A DNA stretch of 64,000 nucleotides from Bacillota bacterium (lineage in GTDB: Bacteria; Bacillota; Desulfotomaculia; Desulfotomaculales; Ammonificaceae), in NCBI GenBank assembly GCA_040755295.1, contig JBFMBK010000006.1, positions 62,001 to 126,000 of the forward strand, given 5' to 3'. The notes below the pieces were generated by a model. That model was not told the DNA's origin. It worked only from the letters and a program-made list of their open reading frames with translations, and made no database searches. Of the stretch, positions 8,734 to 16,492 are shown one piece after another. How positions within the stretch are numbered: position 1 is the stretch's first letter; every line of letters begins with the position of its first letter. The translations under genes and the position numbers were made by a program.

Positions 8734-9375
8734 TTAAAGAAAACCGTGCTCCGCCAGGAATGAACCGCTTATACCGCTTTTTTCCGCCGGGAACTGTACA
8801 AATTTTTCAACATACTTACCGATCAAATCCGGTTCAAGGTTCACAGTGTCACCCGGTCCCTTAAATCCTAGGGTGGTCACAGCCGCGGTATGCGGGATCA
8901 CCGAAACCGAAAATCCGTCCTGCGAAGCGTCAACCACCGTCAGGCTTATACCGTCCACCGCCACCGAGCCCTTCTTAATCAGGTAACGGATCACTTCCGG
9001 AGGTGCCTGAATAAGAAACACCCAGGCGATTTCCTCCCGTTCCCGCCGGAGGATCCGTCCAACACCATCTATATGGCCGGTGACAAGATGGCCTCCGAGC
9101 CTGTCCCCGAGCCGCAAAGCCCGTTCCAGGTTTACCCTGTCGCCCACCTTGAGTTTCCCTATGTTGGTCTTTGACAGCGTTTCCGCCATTACATCGGTGG
9201 AAAACCCCCCGTCCACCACTTCGGTGGCCGTCAGGCAAACGCCGTTTACCGCCACACTGTCACCAATCCGGACGTCCTCCATTACCTTCCCCGCCGAAAC
9301 CATCAGCCGGGCGGAAACGGCCTGGCGGTTTATAGCCCGTATTTGGCCAGTTTCCTCAATTATACCGGTAAACAA
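8734..9375 (-). CDS. ribE: Riboflavin synthase, alpha subunit
   Basis: Dismutates two lumazine molecules to riboflavin. It shows the duplicated lumazine-binding barrels: MFTGIIEETG at the N-terminus and a second copy beginning around residue 98, with GVCLTA and GISLTV in equivalent positions and GHLVTGHIDGVG at the junction. The 213-aa length is typical. It overlaps the 3' end of ribD by 16 bp, suggesting translational coupling. A gap of 119 bp separates it from ribBA. Confidence 0.95.
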   Translation of the reverse strand: MFTGIIEETGQIRAINRQAVSARLMVSAGKVMEDVRIGDSVAVNGVCLTATEVVDGGFSTDVMAETLSKTNIGKLKVGDRVNLERALRLGDRLGGHLVTGHIDGVGRILRREREEIAWVFLIQAPPEVIRYLIKKGSVAVDGISLTVVDASQDGFSVSVIPHTAAVTTLGFKGPGDTVNLEPDLIGKYVEKFVQFPAEKSGISGSFLAEHGFL

Positions 9376-10502
9376 TCTCCGCCTTCACCCCCAAAAACCG
9401 GGTATCCCTCTACACATAAATCCGCGCCCAATTCCTTTATACTCACGTCCGCCAGCCGGACCGCCTTGGAAAGGTTTCGAATACCGCTTCCGCCGACGGG
9501 ACCCGGCGCTTCACGCCCACCGATAACAAGCGGCGCAATAAACCAGACCACCTTGTCCACCAGACCCTGCTGCCAAAAACTCGCATTCACCGTCCCGCCG
9601 CCTTCGACCAGAATGCTGACAATTTCCCGCCGCGCCAGTTCCAAAAGAAGATAATCAAGCGCCACCCTCGTCCCCGATCCGCAGATAATCACCTCTGCCC
9701 CCGCCTGCCTGAGCGCCGCAACACGCTCGGACGGTGCCATTTCGGTTACTGCGATGATGGTGGGCGCTTCCGATTCCTGAGTAAATACCCGGGATTCAAG
9801 CGGCATGCGCGCCATGCTGTCAAGTATTATACGGGCGGGATCGCGTCCCCCGCCGGCTAAACGGGTCGTAAGCGAAGGGTCGTCTTTTAAAACCGTCCCT
9901 ATACCTACCAGAACGGCGTCTGAACTGTCACGCATCCGATGCACGTAGTCCCGCGCCGGTTCTCCGGTGATCCACTTGGAATCTCCGGTGACGGTGGCTA
10001 TCTTCCCGTCGAGGCTCATCGCGGTCTTAGAAATTACAAAAGGCCGGTTGGTAGTTATATACTTGATAAAATACTCATTCAGACGGCGTGCTTCCTTCTC
10101 CAATAATCCCGTGTCGACTTCCACCCCCGCTTCCTTGAGACGGGCGAAACCCCTTCCCGCCACCAAAGGGTTCGGGTCGGCCATAGCCGCCACCACCCTT
10201 TTGATTCCGGCGGTGATTATGGCCTCGGTGCAAGGACCGGTACGACCGGTATGGCAACACGGTTCGAGGTTTATATAAAGCGTGGCGCCCCGGGCGGCTT
10301 CCCCGGCAGCCATCAGCGCCTCAATCTCGGCGTGAGGCAACCCGGCCTTGCGGTGGTAACCCTCACCGACAATGCGACCGCCGTTAACAACCACCGCACC
10401 CACCAAAGGATTGGGGCTGGTCCGCCCGAGTGCGTACGTGGCAAGTTCAAAGGTGCGGAGCAGTAAAGTTTCTTCAGGAAAAGGGTTTTGCGTCAACATC
10501 AC
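9360..10502 (-). CDS. ribD: Bifunctional riboflavin deaminase/reductase
   Basis: First gene of the riboflavin operon. The N-terminal domain (about 1-145) is a zinc cytidine-deaminase-type pyrimidine deaminase, with HAEIEAL (near 52) and the PCCHTGRTGPC zinc cysteines. The C-terminal domain is the NADPH-dependent reductase, with TAMSLDGKIAT, GIGTVLKDDPSLTTR and LVEGGGTVNASF. The start is GTG with a nearby in-frame ATG. The stop overlaps ribE. Confidence 0.95.
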   Translation of the reverse strand: MMLTQNPFPEETLLLRTFELATYALGRTSPNPLVGAVVVNGGRIVGEGYHRKAGLPHAEIEALMAAGEAARGATLYINLEPCCHTGRTGPCTEAIITAGIKRVVAAMADPNPLVAGRGFARLKEAGVEVDTGLLEKEARRLNEYFIKYITTNRPFVISKTAMSLDGKIATVTGDSKWITGEPARDYVHRMRDSSDAVLVGIGTVLKDDPSLTTRLAGGGRDPARIILDSMARMPLESRVFTQESEAPTIIAVTEMAPSERVAALRQAGAEVIICGSGTRVALDYLLLELARREIVSILVEGGGTVNASFWQQGLVDKVVWFIAPLVIGGREAPGPVGGSGIRNLSKAVRLADVSIKELGADLCVEGYPVFGGEGGDCLPV

Positions 10503-10562
10503 TCACCGTAAAAAATTCGGCTGCCCCCGAATAATGTTGTGGAAAGCAGCGCCGTGTCTTTT

Positions 10563-10592
10563 ATTATATTTTCCCGGATATTTGGGTGTCAA
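10563..10592 (-). promoter_or_regulatory. Sigma-A promoter of the rib operon
   Basis: On the minus strand, TTGACA (10587-10592), an 18-bp spacer and TATAAT (10563-10568): a near-consensus promoter about 60 bp upstream of ribD. The short leader has no recognisable FMN riboswitch. Confidence 0.8.
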
Positions 10593-10634
10593 GCAAAACC
10601 CCGGCCGGGGGCCTGATCGCCTCAACCTTCGTCC

Positions 10635-11183
10635 TCACTTCCCGGTTCCTACTTCCCGGTAGATGTCGCCCCCGTAAACATCGTTGGCCACCAGGGCCGG
10701 AAAATCAACCACAATAAACTCGTGAACGGCCTCCGGCCCGAGGTCAGCGTAGGCAAGAATCCGGACCGATTTAATCGACTGGCTCAGCAGGGCGCCCGCC
10801 CCCCCGTAAGTGACCAGGTAAATTCCCTTGTACTCGGTAAGCGCCGCCACGACCTCCGGGGAACGATGTCCCTTGCCTGCGGTTCCTTTCAGCCCTCTTC
10901 TTAAGAGCTCAGGGGTATAAGGGTCCATCCGTCCGGATGTGGTCGGCCCGGCGGCGCCGATGATCCGACCGGGCGGAGCCGGACTCGGACCAACGTAATA
11001 TATTATCTGGCCCTCCAGGTCGACGGGAAGTTCCTCCCCCCTCGCCAGAGCCTCAACCATTCTTTTGTGGGCGGCATCCCTGGCGGTAAGCAACCTCCCG
11101 CTTAAAAGCACCGGTTGCCCCGCCCGCAAACACATTACGACCTCTTCCGTAAGAGGCGTCTTTATCCTCACGGGTTCCATCAT
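10635..11183 (-). CDS. Fumarate hydratase (class I), beta subunit
   Basis: The C-terminal (swivelling) half of the oxygen-sensitive [4Fe-4S] fumarase/tartrate dehydratase family, 182 aa. Recognised by GQPVLLSGRLLTARDAAHKRM, YYVGPSPAPPGRIIGAAGPTTSGRMD and the KGH motif. Its partner alpha subunit lies about 790 bp upstream on the same strand, beyond an oppositely oriented PilZ gene. It probably serves the reversible fumarate/malate step of central metabolism. The site AGGAGGGGG precedes the ATG. Confidence 0.9.
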   Translation of the reverse strand: MMEPVRIKTPLTEEVVMCLRAGQPVLLSGRLLTARDAAHKRMVEALARGEELPVDLEGQIIYYVGPSPAPPGRIIGAAGPTTSGRMDPYTPELLRRGLKGTAGKGHRSPEVVAALTEYKGIYLVTYGGAGALLSQSIKSVRILAYADLGPEAVHEFIVVDFPALVANDVYGGDIYREVGTGK

Positions 11184-11557
11184 TGAGCCCCCTCCTGGGC
11201 ACCGGTTTTATTCCGAATGCCCGAACCGCTTTTGGTTCAAGCAGGGTCCAGAATTAATTATACGACAGGCACCAATTCCGAGCAATTATCGCAATTCCTT
11301 ACGGACTGTTCCAAACCTTGTTCATTCAAGATGTCCCGCCGACCGATACCCAATCAGACAACTTAAGTGGACAGCTGAAGTGGATTCCACCGTGCCGTGA
11401 TTTAGGCTAATTCGGCAAAAAGATCCATACCTTTAAAAAAGAAAAAAATTTGTGTAGAATAGTGTAGAAATTATGTTATATAATGTTAAGAAACGCCGTC
11501 TTATTCCCGAGTAAAATAATGTACCCTAAACTAATACTTCCGAAAGAGGTGGTTTCG
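11184..11557. other. Intergenic region between fumarase beta and the PilZ gene
   Basis: It must hold the PilZ promoter (a TATAAT at 11479-11484 has no clear -35 box) and, on the other strand, any promoter for the beta subunit. No gene or strong repeat is visible. Confidence 0.4.
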
Positions 11558-11932
11558 ATGTACCAGGGTCCGGAAAGGAGAAGGTATCCCCGGTTGAACA
11601 TCGGCTTTATTGTAAGCCACCGCGTGAAGGACACGGACGACGGCTATTACCTGAGCCAGACAAAGAATATCAGCCGGGGAGGCATGCTCCTGACCACCGG
11701 CAAACAGTACGGTGCCAGCACCCATTTGGAAATGACACTGAGGTTCCCTTTTTCCAGGAAGATCAAGGTCACGGGAGAGGTCTTGGACTCGAAGGAGGTA
11801 GCAAGGAATTTTATTTACGCCACCAGGGTACAATTCCTCGACATGGAAAATACGATTTCTCAGCAACTTGGGGATTTTGTCCAAGCAAAGCTATTGGACA
11901 GCCGGCCGGCTCAGAATTGGGGAGAACGGTAA
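11558..11932 (+). CDS. PilZ domain protein (probable c-di-GMP receptor)
   Basis: A 124-aa single-domain protein. The N-terminal RRRYPRLN gives the RxxxR c-di-GMP-binding motif and NISRGGM the second (D/N)xSxxG motif, so the ligand-binding residues are intact. Family knowledge suggests control of motility, adhesion or envelope functions; the target cannot be read from context. The start at 11558 is chosen because AGAGGTGG lies just upstream; a longer frame begins at 11483. It sits between, and is antiparallel to, the two fumarase genes. Confidence 0.85.
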   Translation: MYQGPERRRYPRLNIGFIVSHRVKDTDDGYYLSQTKNISRGGMLLTTGKQYGASTHLEMTLRFPFSRKIKVTGEVLDSKEVARNFIYATRVQFLDMENTISQQLGDFVQAKLLDSRPAQNWGER

Positions 11933-11972
11933 CAGGACAACCGCTTCGGATTCTCCCGACCCGAACAGTCAT

Positions 11973-12812
11973 TTACAATTCCGCCGATCGATGCCGGGCT
12001 GCATGACAGTTGAGGTTCACCGCTACCGGCAGACTGGCGATATGGCAGGGATACAACAGCAGGTGTACCGCAAGCGCGGTTACCCGGCCACCCAGTCCAA
12101 GCGGGCCGATTCCGAGTTGGTTTATCTCTTTTAACAACTCCCCTTCGAGCGCTGCCGCCGCCGGATCGGGGTTCTTTTCCCCCAGCGGCTTTAGGAGCGC
12201 CTCCTTGGCGAGTAAGGCCGCTTTCTCCATGGTCCCCCCGATACCTACGCCCACAACCAGAGGCGGGCACGCATTCCCTCCGGCGTTTTCAACCACCTCA
12301 AGTATAAAACGTTTCACCCCATCGATGCCGTCTGCGGGTTTAAGCATCTTAAGAGCACTCATATTTTCGCTTCCGGCGCCCTTCGGCGCCACAGTGATCT
12401 TTAGTCTGTCCCCGGGAACGACTCTCAAATGTATGACCGCCGGAGTGTTGTCCCCGGTGTTTACACGGATCAGAGGATGGCTGACTATCGACTTTCTCAG
12501 GTATCCTTCGGTGTATCCGCGGCGTACCCCCTCGTGTACCGCAGCTTCCAGCCCGCCGATCACACAGACCTCCTGTCCGACTTCCAGAAACACCACCGCG
12601 ACACCGGTATCCTGGCAAACCGGGATATTTTCTTTCCGGGCCAGCTGCGCGTTCGCGATCAGTTTTTTCAGAACATCCTTACCCCGTGATGTTTCTTCCC
12701 GAACCCACGCATCCTCCACCGCTTCGACTAAATCGGCGTCGAGAACGGTATTCGCCTCCCGGCAAAGCCGGGCCACAGCAGTCACTACCTCTTCCGCATC
12801 AACCTTCCGCAC
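11973..12812 (-). CDS. Fumarate hydratase (class I), alpha subunit
   Basis: The catalytic N-terminal half of [4Fe-4S] fumarase, 279 aa. Cluster-ligand regions are visible: NIPVCQDTG, GGNACPP and YPCHIASLPVAVNLNCHA near the end. Other family hallmarks are SHPLIRVNTGDNTPAV and GVGIGGTMEKAA. A GTG start at 12812 is preferred: AGGGGGTG lies 5-6 nt upstream, and the N-terminus then matches typical family members. The upstream extension to 12851 lacks such a site. Confidence 0.9.
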   Translation of the reverse strand: MRKVDAEEVVTAVARLCREANTVLDADLVEAVEDAWVREETSRGKDVLKKLIANAQLARKENIPVCQDTGVAVVFLEVGQEVCVIGGLEAAVHEGVRRGYTEGYLRKSIVSHPLIRVNTGDNTPAVIHLRVVPGDRLKITVAPKGAGSENMSALKMLKPADGIDGVKRFILEVVENAGGNACPPLVVGVGIGGTMEKAALLAKEALLKPLGEKNPDPAAAALEGELLKEINQLGIGPLGLGGRVTALAVHLLLYPCHIASLPVAVNLNCHAARHRSAEL

Positions 12813-13037
12813 CTGTACACCCCCTGGTTGCTTTAAAGTGTATTTCCGCACTACACGTAAATTCTCCTCCCCGGCAAAAAAACTAGTCGGCGATAAAGGC
12901 GGACCATGATTATAATTTCGATTGTATGGCTAAGTAATCAACTTTTTAAAAAAATGCGATAATTTGGCTAATGAACATTAATATCAACCGTGTTTTCAAT
13001 CCGTATCGGGGAAAAATATCATAGGAGGTGTTGCTAT

Positions 13038-13361
13038 TTGCCGAACCAAAACCGTCTTTTGGTCCCGCAAGCCGCCACCTCTTTAGAAAGATTCAAGATC
13101 GAGGTGGCCAATGAACTGGGCTACCCAACCTACGGTCACGCGGCGATTACGCCCGAAAACTACAGCGAGATACTCCGGAGGATGAAATACGAATTTGCCG
13201 GAGAACTGGGTCTCGACAGCCAAATTCATGACGGCTACTGGGGAGATGTCTCCTCCCGCCTCTGCGGAGCGGTAGGCGGTCGAATGGGTGGCAAAATAGG
13301 GGGCAACATGGTTCGCCGTATGATCCGGTTTGCCGAGCAGAGCTTGGCACAGCCGCATTAG
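13038..13361 (+). CDS. Divergent alpha/beta-type small acid-soluble spore protein with duplicated core
   Basis: A 107-aa SASP-like protein, longer than the usual 60-75 aa. It starts at TTG 13038, placed by GGAGGTG 7-8 bp upstream, giving PNQNRLLVPQA at the N-terminus. Two tandem segments resemble the GPR protease cleavage region: FKIEVANELG near residue 16 and MKYEFAGELG near 52. The C-terminal GGKIGGNMVRRMI matches the DNA-binding SASP motif. Expected role: spore DNA protection and amino-acid reserve. The terminator begins just before the stop codon. Confidence 0.8.
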   Translation: MPNQNRLLVPQAATSLERFKIEVANELGYPTYGHAAITPENYSEILRRMKYEFAGELGLDSQIHDGYWGDVSSRLCGAVGGRMGGKIGGNMVRRMIRFAEQSLAQPH

Positions 13362-13373
13362 CGGCTTTTTTTT
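13351..13373 (+). terminator. Rho-independent terminator overlapping the SASP stop codon
   Basis: The stem AGCCGC / GCGGCT has the 4-nt loop ATTA and is followed by a run of T. The stop codon TAG (13359-13361) is inside the hairpin. Confidence 0.9.
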
Positions 13374-13443
13374 CTTAGAATTCAGAATATAGAATGAAAA
13401 AAAGGCGTCTCTTACATCCTGCCTTCTACCTTCTTCTAGTTTT

Positions 13444-13668
13444 TTAGTCACCGCCCACAACGGAGTCTATGCCGTACCGCATAAAGTGTTCCCTGAGGTT
13501 GGTGATAATCCCGACCGGAACGTTGAACTCATCCGCCATGTCGCTGTCGGTATGATTGTTTTTAAGTCCTGAAATAAAGCGGTCGAAATTAACGCCGACC
13601 TCTTCGGTTTTGATTTTCAGACTCGGCTGGGTGCTCCAGGGGGGTTTGTTAAAATATGCTTCAGACAT
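13444..13668 (-). CDS. Hypothetical small protein (74 aa)
   Basis: I do not recognise this protein. A good site (AAGGGTGAT) precedes the ATG and the composition is that of a soluble protein. The C-terminal half (TDSDMADEFNVPVGIITNLREHFMRYG, read in two pieces) looks like a helix-turn-helix: a helix, a turn at NVPVG and a recognition-like helix. It could be a small DNA-binding protein. It converges on the SASP gene; GAATTCAGAAT-type repeats lie in the gap at about 13376-13398. Confidence 0.6.
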   Translation of the reverse strand: MSEAYFNKPPWSTQPSLKIKTEEVGVNFDRFISGLKNNHTDSDMADEFNVPVGIITNLREHFMRYGIDSVVGGD

Positions 13669-13836
13669 GATATCACCCTTTTTATTTTGGCCGGAACGGT
13701 TTATATAATGCCGCGTTTATTAATAAAGATTGACCGGCACGCAATCCTCTCCGTCGCAAACCCGGACAAACAAATATACACGCACCGGTTGCTTTTACAT
13801 CGGATACTTTTCTTTTTACGATTCGAGATTCAAGAA

Positions 13837-14454
13837 TCAGAGGTTTTTCAGATGGGAGGTATCGTTAAAAAGGATAAGCTGAGCCTTGTCTTCCTCGAAG
13901 AACTCCAGCACGTTTAAAGCGGCGTTGTCCTGTCTCAGCCGCCAGTATTGATTCAGGTCCATCCGGATGAAGTGACCTATCGAGGCCCGGATGACCCCGC
14001 CGTGGGATACCACCACCACTTGTTCGTCCTTATGGCTCGCTGCGATTTGCTTCAATGCGCCCACCGCCCGCGCGGCAACCTCAGAAAGCGTTTCCCCTCC
14101 GGGAAGGCGGGTCGAATAAGGTCTCGTCCACCATTGTTTAGAAACCTCCGGAAAGCGGGCTTTTATCTCGTCCCGGGTAAGACCCTCCCACTCGCCGAAG
14201 TCTATTTCCCTCAAGGCGGATAGCGTCTTGACCCTCCCGCCGTGCGGCCGGGCGATGATACGGGCGGAATCCAGCGCGCGGCAAAGGTCCGAGGAGAAAA
14301 AAGCCGCGAACCGCTCGACCCCAAGCCGTTCGGCAAGCGCCTCGGCCTGTCGTATCCCGCGTTCATTCAGCGCTACGTCCGCGTGCCCTTGATATCTGAG
14401 CGCATGGTTCCAAATCGTCTCGCCATGGCGAACAAGGTAAATACGGCAGCCCAT
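13837..14454 (-). CDS. Histidine phosphatase family protein (CobC/phosphoglycerate mutase-like)
   Basis: A branch-1 histidine phosphatase, 205 aa, with YLVRHGETIWN at the N-terminus (phospho-accepting His), the second Arg/Glu region (SDLCRALDSA, REIDFGEWEGLT) and the catalytic VVSHGGVIRA near residue 150. The pattern GEWEGLT ... WW fits alpha-ribazole phosphatase (CobC) or a broad phosphatase; no cobalamin genes are adjacent, so the substrate is open. GGGAGGAT precedes the ATG. Confidence 0.88.
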   Translation of the reverse strand: MGCRIYLVRHGETIWNHALRYQGHADVALNERGIRQAEALAERLGVERFAAFFSSDLCRALDSARIIARPHGGRVKTLSALREIDFGEWEGLTRDEIKARFPEVSKQWWTRPYSTRLPGGETLSEVAARAVGALKQIAASHKDEQVVVVSHGGVIRASIGHFIRMDLNQYWRLRQDNAALNVLEFFEEDKAQLILFNDTSHLKNL

Positions 14455-14497
14455 AGATCCTCCCTCGAGAATAGTACTTCTTTCGGTCGGCGCGTCG

Positions 14498-14682
14498 ATA
14501 AGTAACGCATTGCTGCGATTTTGGAGGTTAGAGGCCAGACGTTGGAGGTTAGACTAGTTGAAGGAACTCGCTACAGTGAATTCCCACTTCTGTTCCGACT
14601 TCCAACCTCCTGCATCCAACTTCTAAAATGGTTCGTCTCCGCCGGCCTTCCTTGCACTGCATCACTTCTCGCCGCGTTCCGT
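14498..14682. repeat. Long-hairpin element, copy 3 (tip type B)
   Basis: This 185-bp stretch matches 7161-7345 with about 7 mismatches. It contains the same arms and the same TTGGAGGTTAGAGGCC-type tip as copy 2. Beyond 14682 it diverges, and I could not find the AACTATTCAG-type ends. Outer sequences CTCGAGAA...GGTCGGCG (about 14464-14490) and their reverse complement near 14805-14836 suggest a different or rearranged boundary. Confidence 0.75.
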
Positions 14683-14822
14683 CTATCTTACTACACTGCT
14701 TCTAAATTCCAAGCTTACGGCGTTTTCATCCTTCGTTTTGCTGCAACGCGGCATGGCCAACTCCTTCAACAATTCAGGCCTTAAGAGAAGTAACGACTGT
14801 ACTAACGGACGCCGACCGGTTC

Positions 14823-15257
14823 TTACGGTTCTCGAGCCTTGCAGCAATCTCCCAGTATCTCTTTGACCCTGTCTACCAATTCATCTACGAGATGCGGCAA
14901 CGGTTCCGCACGCAGTCCCAGAAGTTCGAACCTGCCCCGGACTAACGGAAGTACTATCTTTACCGCCGGACTCGAGGCAATCGCCTCAGCCATCCGTGGT
15001 GTTAATTCACCGAGCATCGCGTTCGGAATCAAAATGCTCAATGTCCCGGCAATCAGGTCTGCCCGCTGCGCGTTCCAAACCACGGCGTTTTCGCCGCTTG
15101 CGCCTTCGTTCGCACCTGCTTTCATCATTACCGAGGTCGCCAGTGCATTCGTGCCCAGGGCCAAAATCTCCACGTGCTCGGGCAACTCGCGTCTCAATCT
15201 TTCGGTGATATGCTTACCTATACCACCTCCCTGGCCGTCAATGACCGCAATTCGCAT
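14823..15257 (-). CDS. DUF3842 family protein
   Basis: A 144-aa protein of a conserved clostridial family of unknown function. It begins MRIAVIDGQGGGIGKHI, a Rossmann-like nucleotide-binding start with a Gly-rich loop, and contains LGTNALATSVMMKAGA and GENAVVW. No catalytic residues are known. A strong site (AAAGGAG) precedes the ATG. It appears monocistronic. Confidence 0.85.
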   Translation of the reverse strand: MRIAVIDGQGGGIGKHITERLRRELPEHVEILALGTNALATSVMMKAGANEGASGENAVVWNAQRADLIAGTLSILIPNAMLGELTPRMAEAIASSPAVKIVLPLVRGRFELLGLRAEPLPHLVDELVDRVKEILGDCCKAREP

Positions 15258-15592
15258 TAAATAGCTCCTTTCGTGAAAACTTCATTCCGCTTTGGGGTCC
15301 GAAGTAAAGGACATAACGCGTTTCTTTTTAAAACGGCACCAGGGCAGATTCCTGATAAACGCGTTGTTGGCTGACCCGGAAGGTATGATGCCGATAACCT
15401 TGGATGTTCGGGGACCTGAGGGCACAGCCGGTTAATACGGCCGATTTACAGCGGCCTCCTTAGGCACCAATATAACACATGAAAAAAATTAAAAAAAGTG
15501 CTTTCGTGCGCCTCTGTTATTGTGTCAACATTTAGGAACATTAGAAATAATTCCCAGGGTGTGCACTATTTTGTGGATAAGTTGCGGGGACG
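15258..15592. other. Leader/intergenic region upstream of the DUF3842 gene
   Basis: I see small GC-rich inverted segments (for example GCCGGTTAATACGGC about 15430-15445) but no known riboswitch core. An open frame on the minus strand ends at TAATG, overlapping the DUF3842 start, but it has no start codon or ribosome-binding site and is not called. Confidence 0.3.
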
Positions 15593-15865
15593 TTACGAAT
15601 TTTGACCGGCATCCTCCTGGAGCTTTGATTCGAGTTCGATGATTTGCCGGTTCTTTTTCAAAAGAGAGCGTGCATAACGAGCATTCGCCTGCTGCAACCG
15701 CTGGTTTTCTTTCTCCAGCTTTTTTAGAAAAATATTCCTTTCGTTTTCCATCTGTTCAAGGAGATATAATAGTACTCGCCGGCTCAGCCGTACCTGTGCC
15801 AGTTTTTCTTCGGTTTCGCGCAATCTTGTCTTCAACTGCCTGATGTCATCCAGATCCTGAAACAC
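15593..15865 (-). CDS. Small coiled-coil protein (90 aa)
   Basis: Function unknown. Nearly the whole length is predicted helix with heptad-like spacing (for example LEKENQRLQQANARYA), rich in Glu, Lys, Arg and Gln, with no membrane segment. The start is GTG, placed by GGGGAGGT 7 bp upstream. It could be a structural or DNA-associated scaffold; the name is descriptive only. Confidence 0.65.
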   Translation of the reverse strand: MFQDLDDIRQLKTRLRETEEKLAQVRLSRRVLLYLLEQMENERNIFLKKLEKENQRLQQANARYARSLLKKNRQIIELESKLQEDAGQNS

Positions 15866-15989
15866 GGCTAGACCTCCCCATTAACTGCTTCTAACGTATA
15901 TGTTCAGTAAACCGCGTACGTGTTGTTGATTGTCTGTCGCTCTTGCGATACCATCAAACAACAAATGTAGCACTGACGAAACACGGTCG

Positions 15990-16250
15990 GAAGCAAGCAT
16001 GGCGCGAAATGAGAGGTGAGATATGAGAAGTTTGAAGTGGGAGGAAGGCGGATTCATAAATCGAATTCCATCGGTCCTCGCATCTCCAACCTCACACCTC
16101 GCACTTCCCAAAAGCCGGACGGAGCGGAGCGTACCGGCTTCAGAGGTCAGATGCAGAAAGTCAGATGTCACACTCAACGTGGGAATTCGAAACAGTGAAT
16201 GCCTTAAGGAACGCCGACTTCCGATATCTGCATCCGACTTCTGAAACTGT
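15990..16250. repeat. Two adjacent purine-rich inverted-repeat pairs
   Basis: Pair 1: GAGAGGTGAGATATGAGAAG (from about 16010) faces its pyrimidine counterpart CCAACCTCACACCTCGCAC (about 16087-16106). Pair 2: TCAGAGGTCAGATGCAG (about 16140) faces CTGCATCCGACTTCTGA (about 16228-16244). The 15866-16492 gap holds these repeats and no gene I can support. Confidence 0.55.
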
Positions 16251-16492
16251 CAGCCCCCCACTCAACCGAGTAAACAAGGCTACTGTTATCACGCTGTTTC
16301 CCCTGCTAACTTGAGTGCGGGTTTATCACCGCGCCCTACGGGGTTCACGGAATACATACGTTCTAACGGTTCCAGGAATAGTATTATGCACTGCAACCCA
16401 AGTATAGACGCCAAACCAAAAGATGTGTAAAAATCCGCAGTCCGGCCGACCAGACATCACCGTGCTGTAATCTCGAAATCTCACGTCGCAAT

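Noticed and set aside
12010-12909. Plus-strand frame of about 300 codons opposite fumarase alpha
   Set aside because: Ser/Arg/Thr-rich shadow with no motifs; the minus-strand fumarase accounts for the region.
15881-16177. Minus-strand frame of 98 codons in the repeat-rich gap
   Set aside because: Composed almost wholly of purine/pyrimidine repeat units; no protein-like features.
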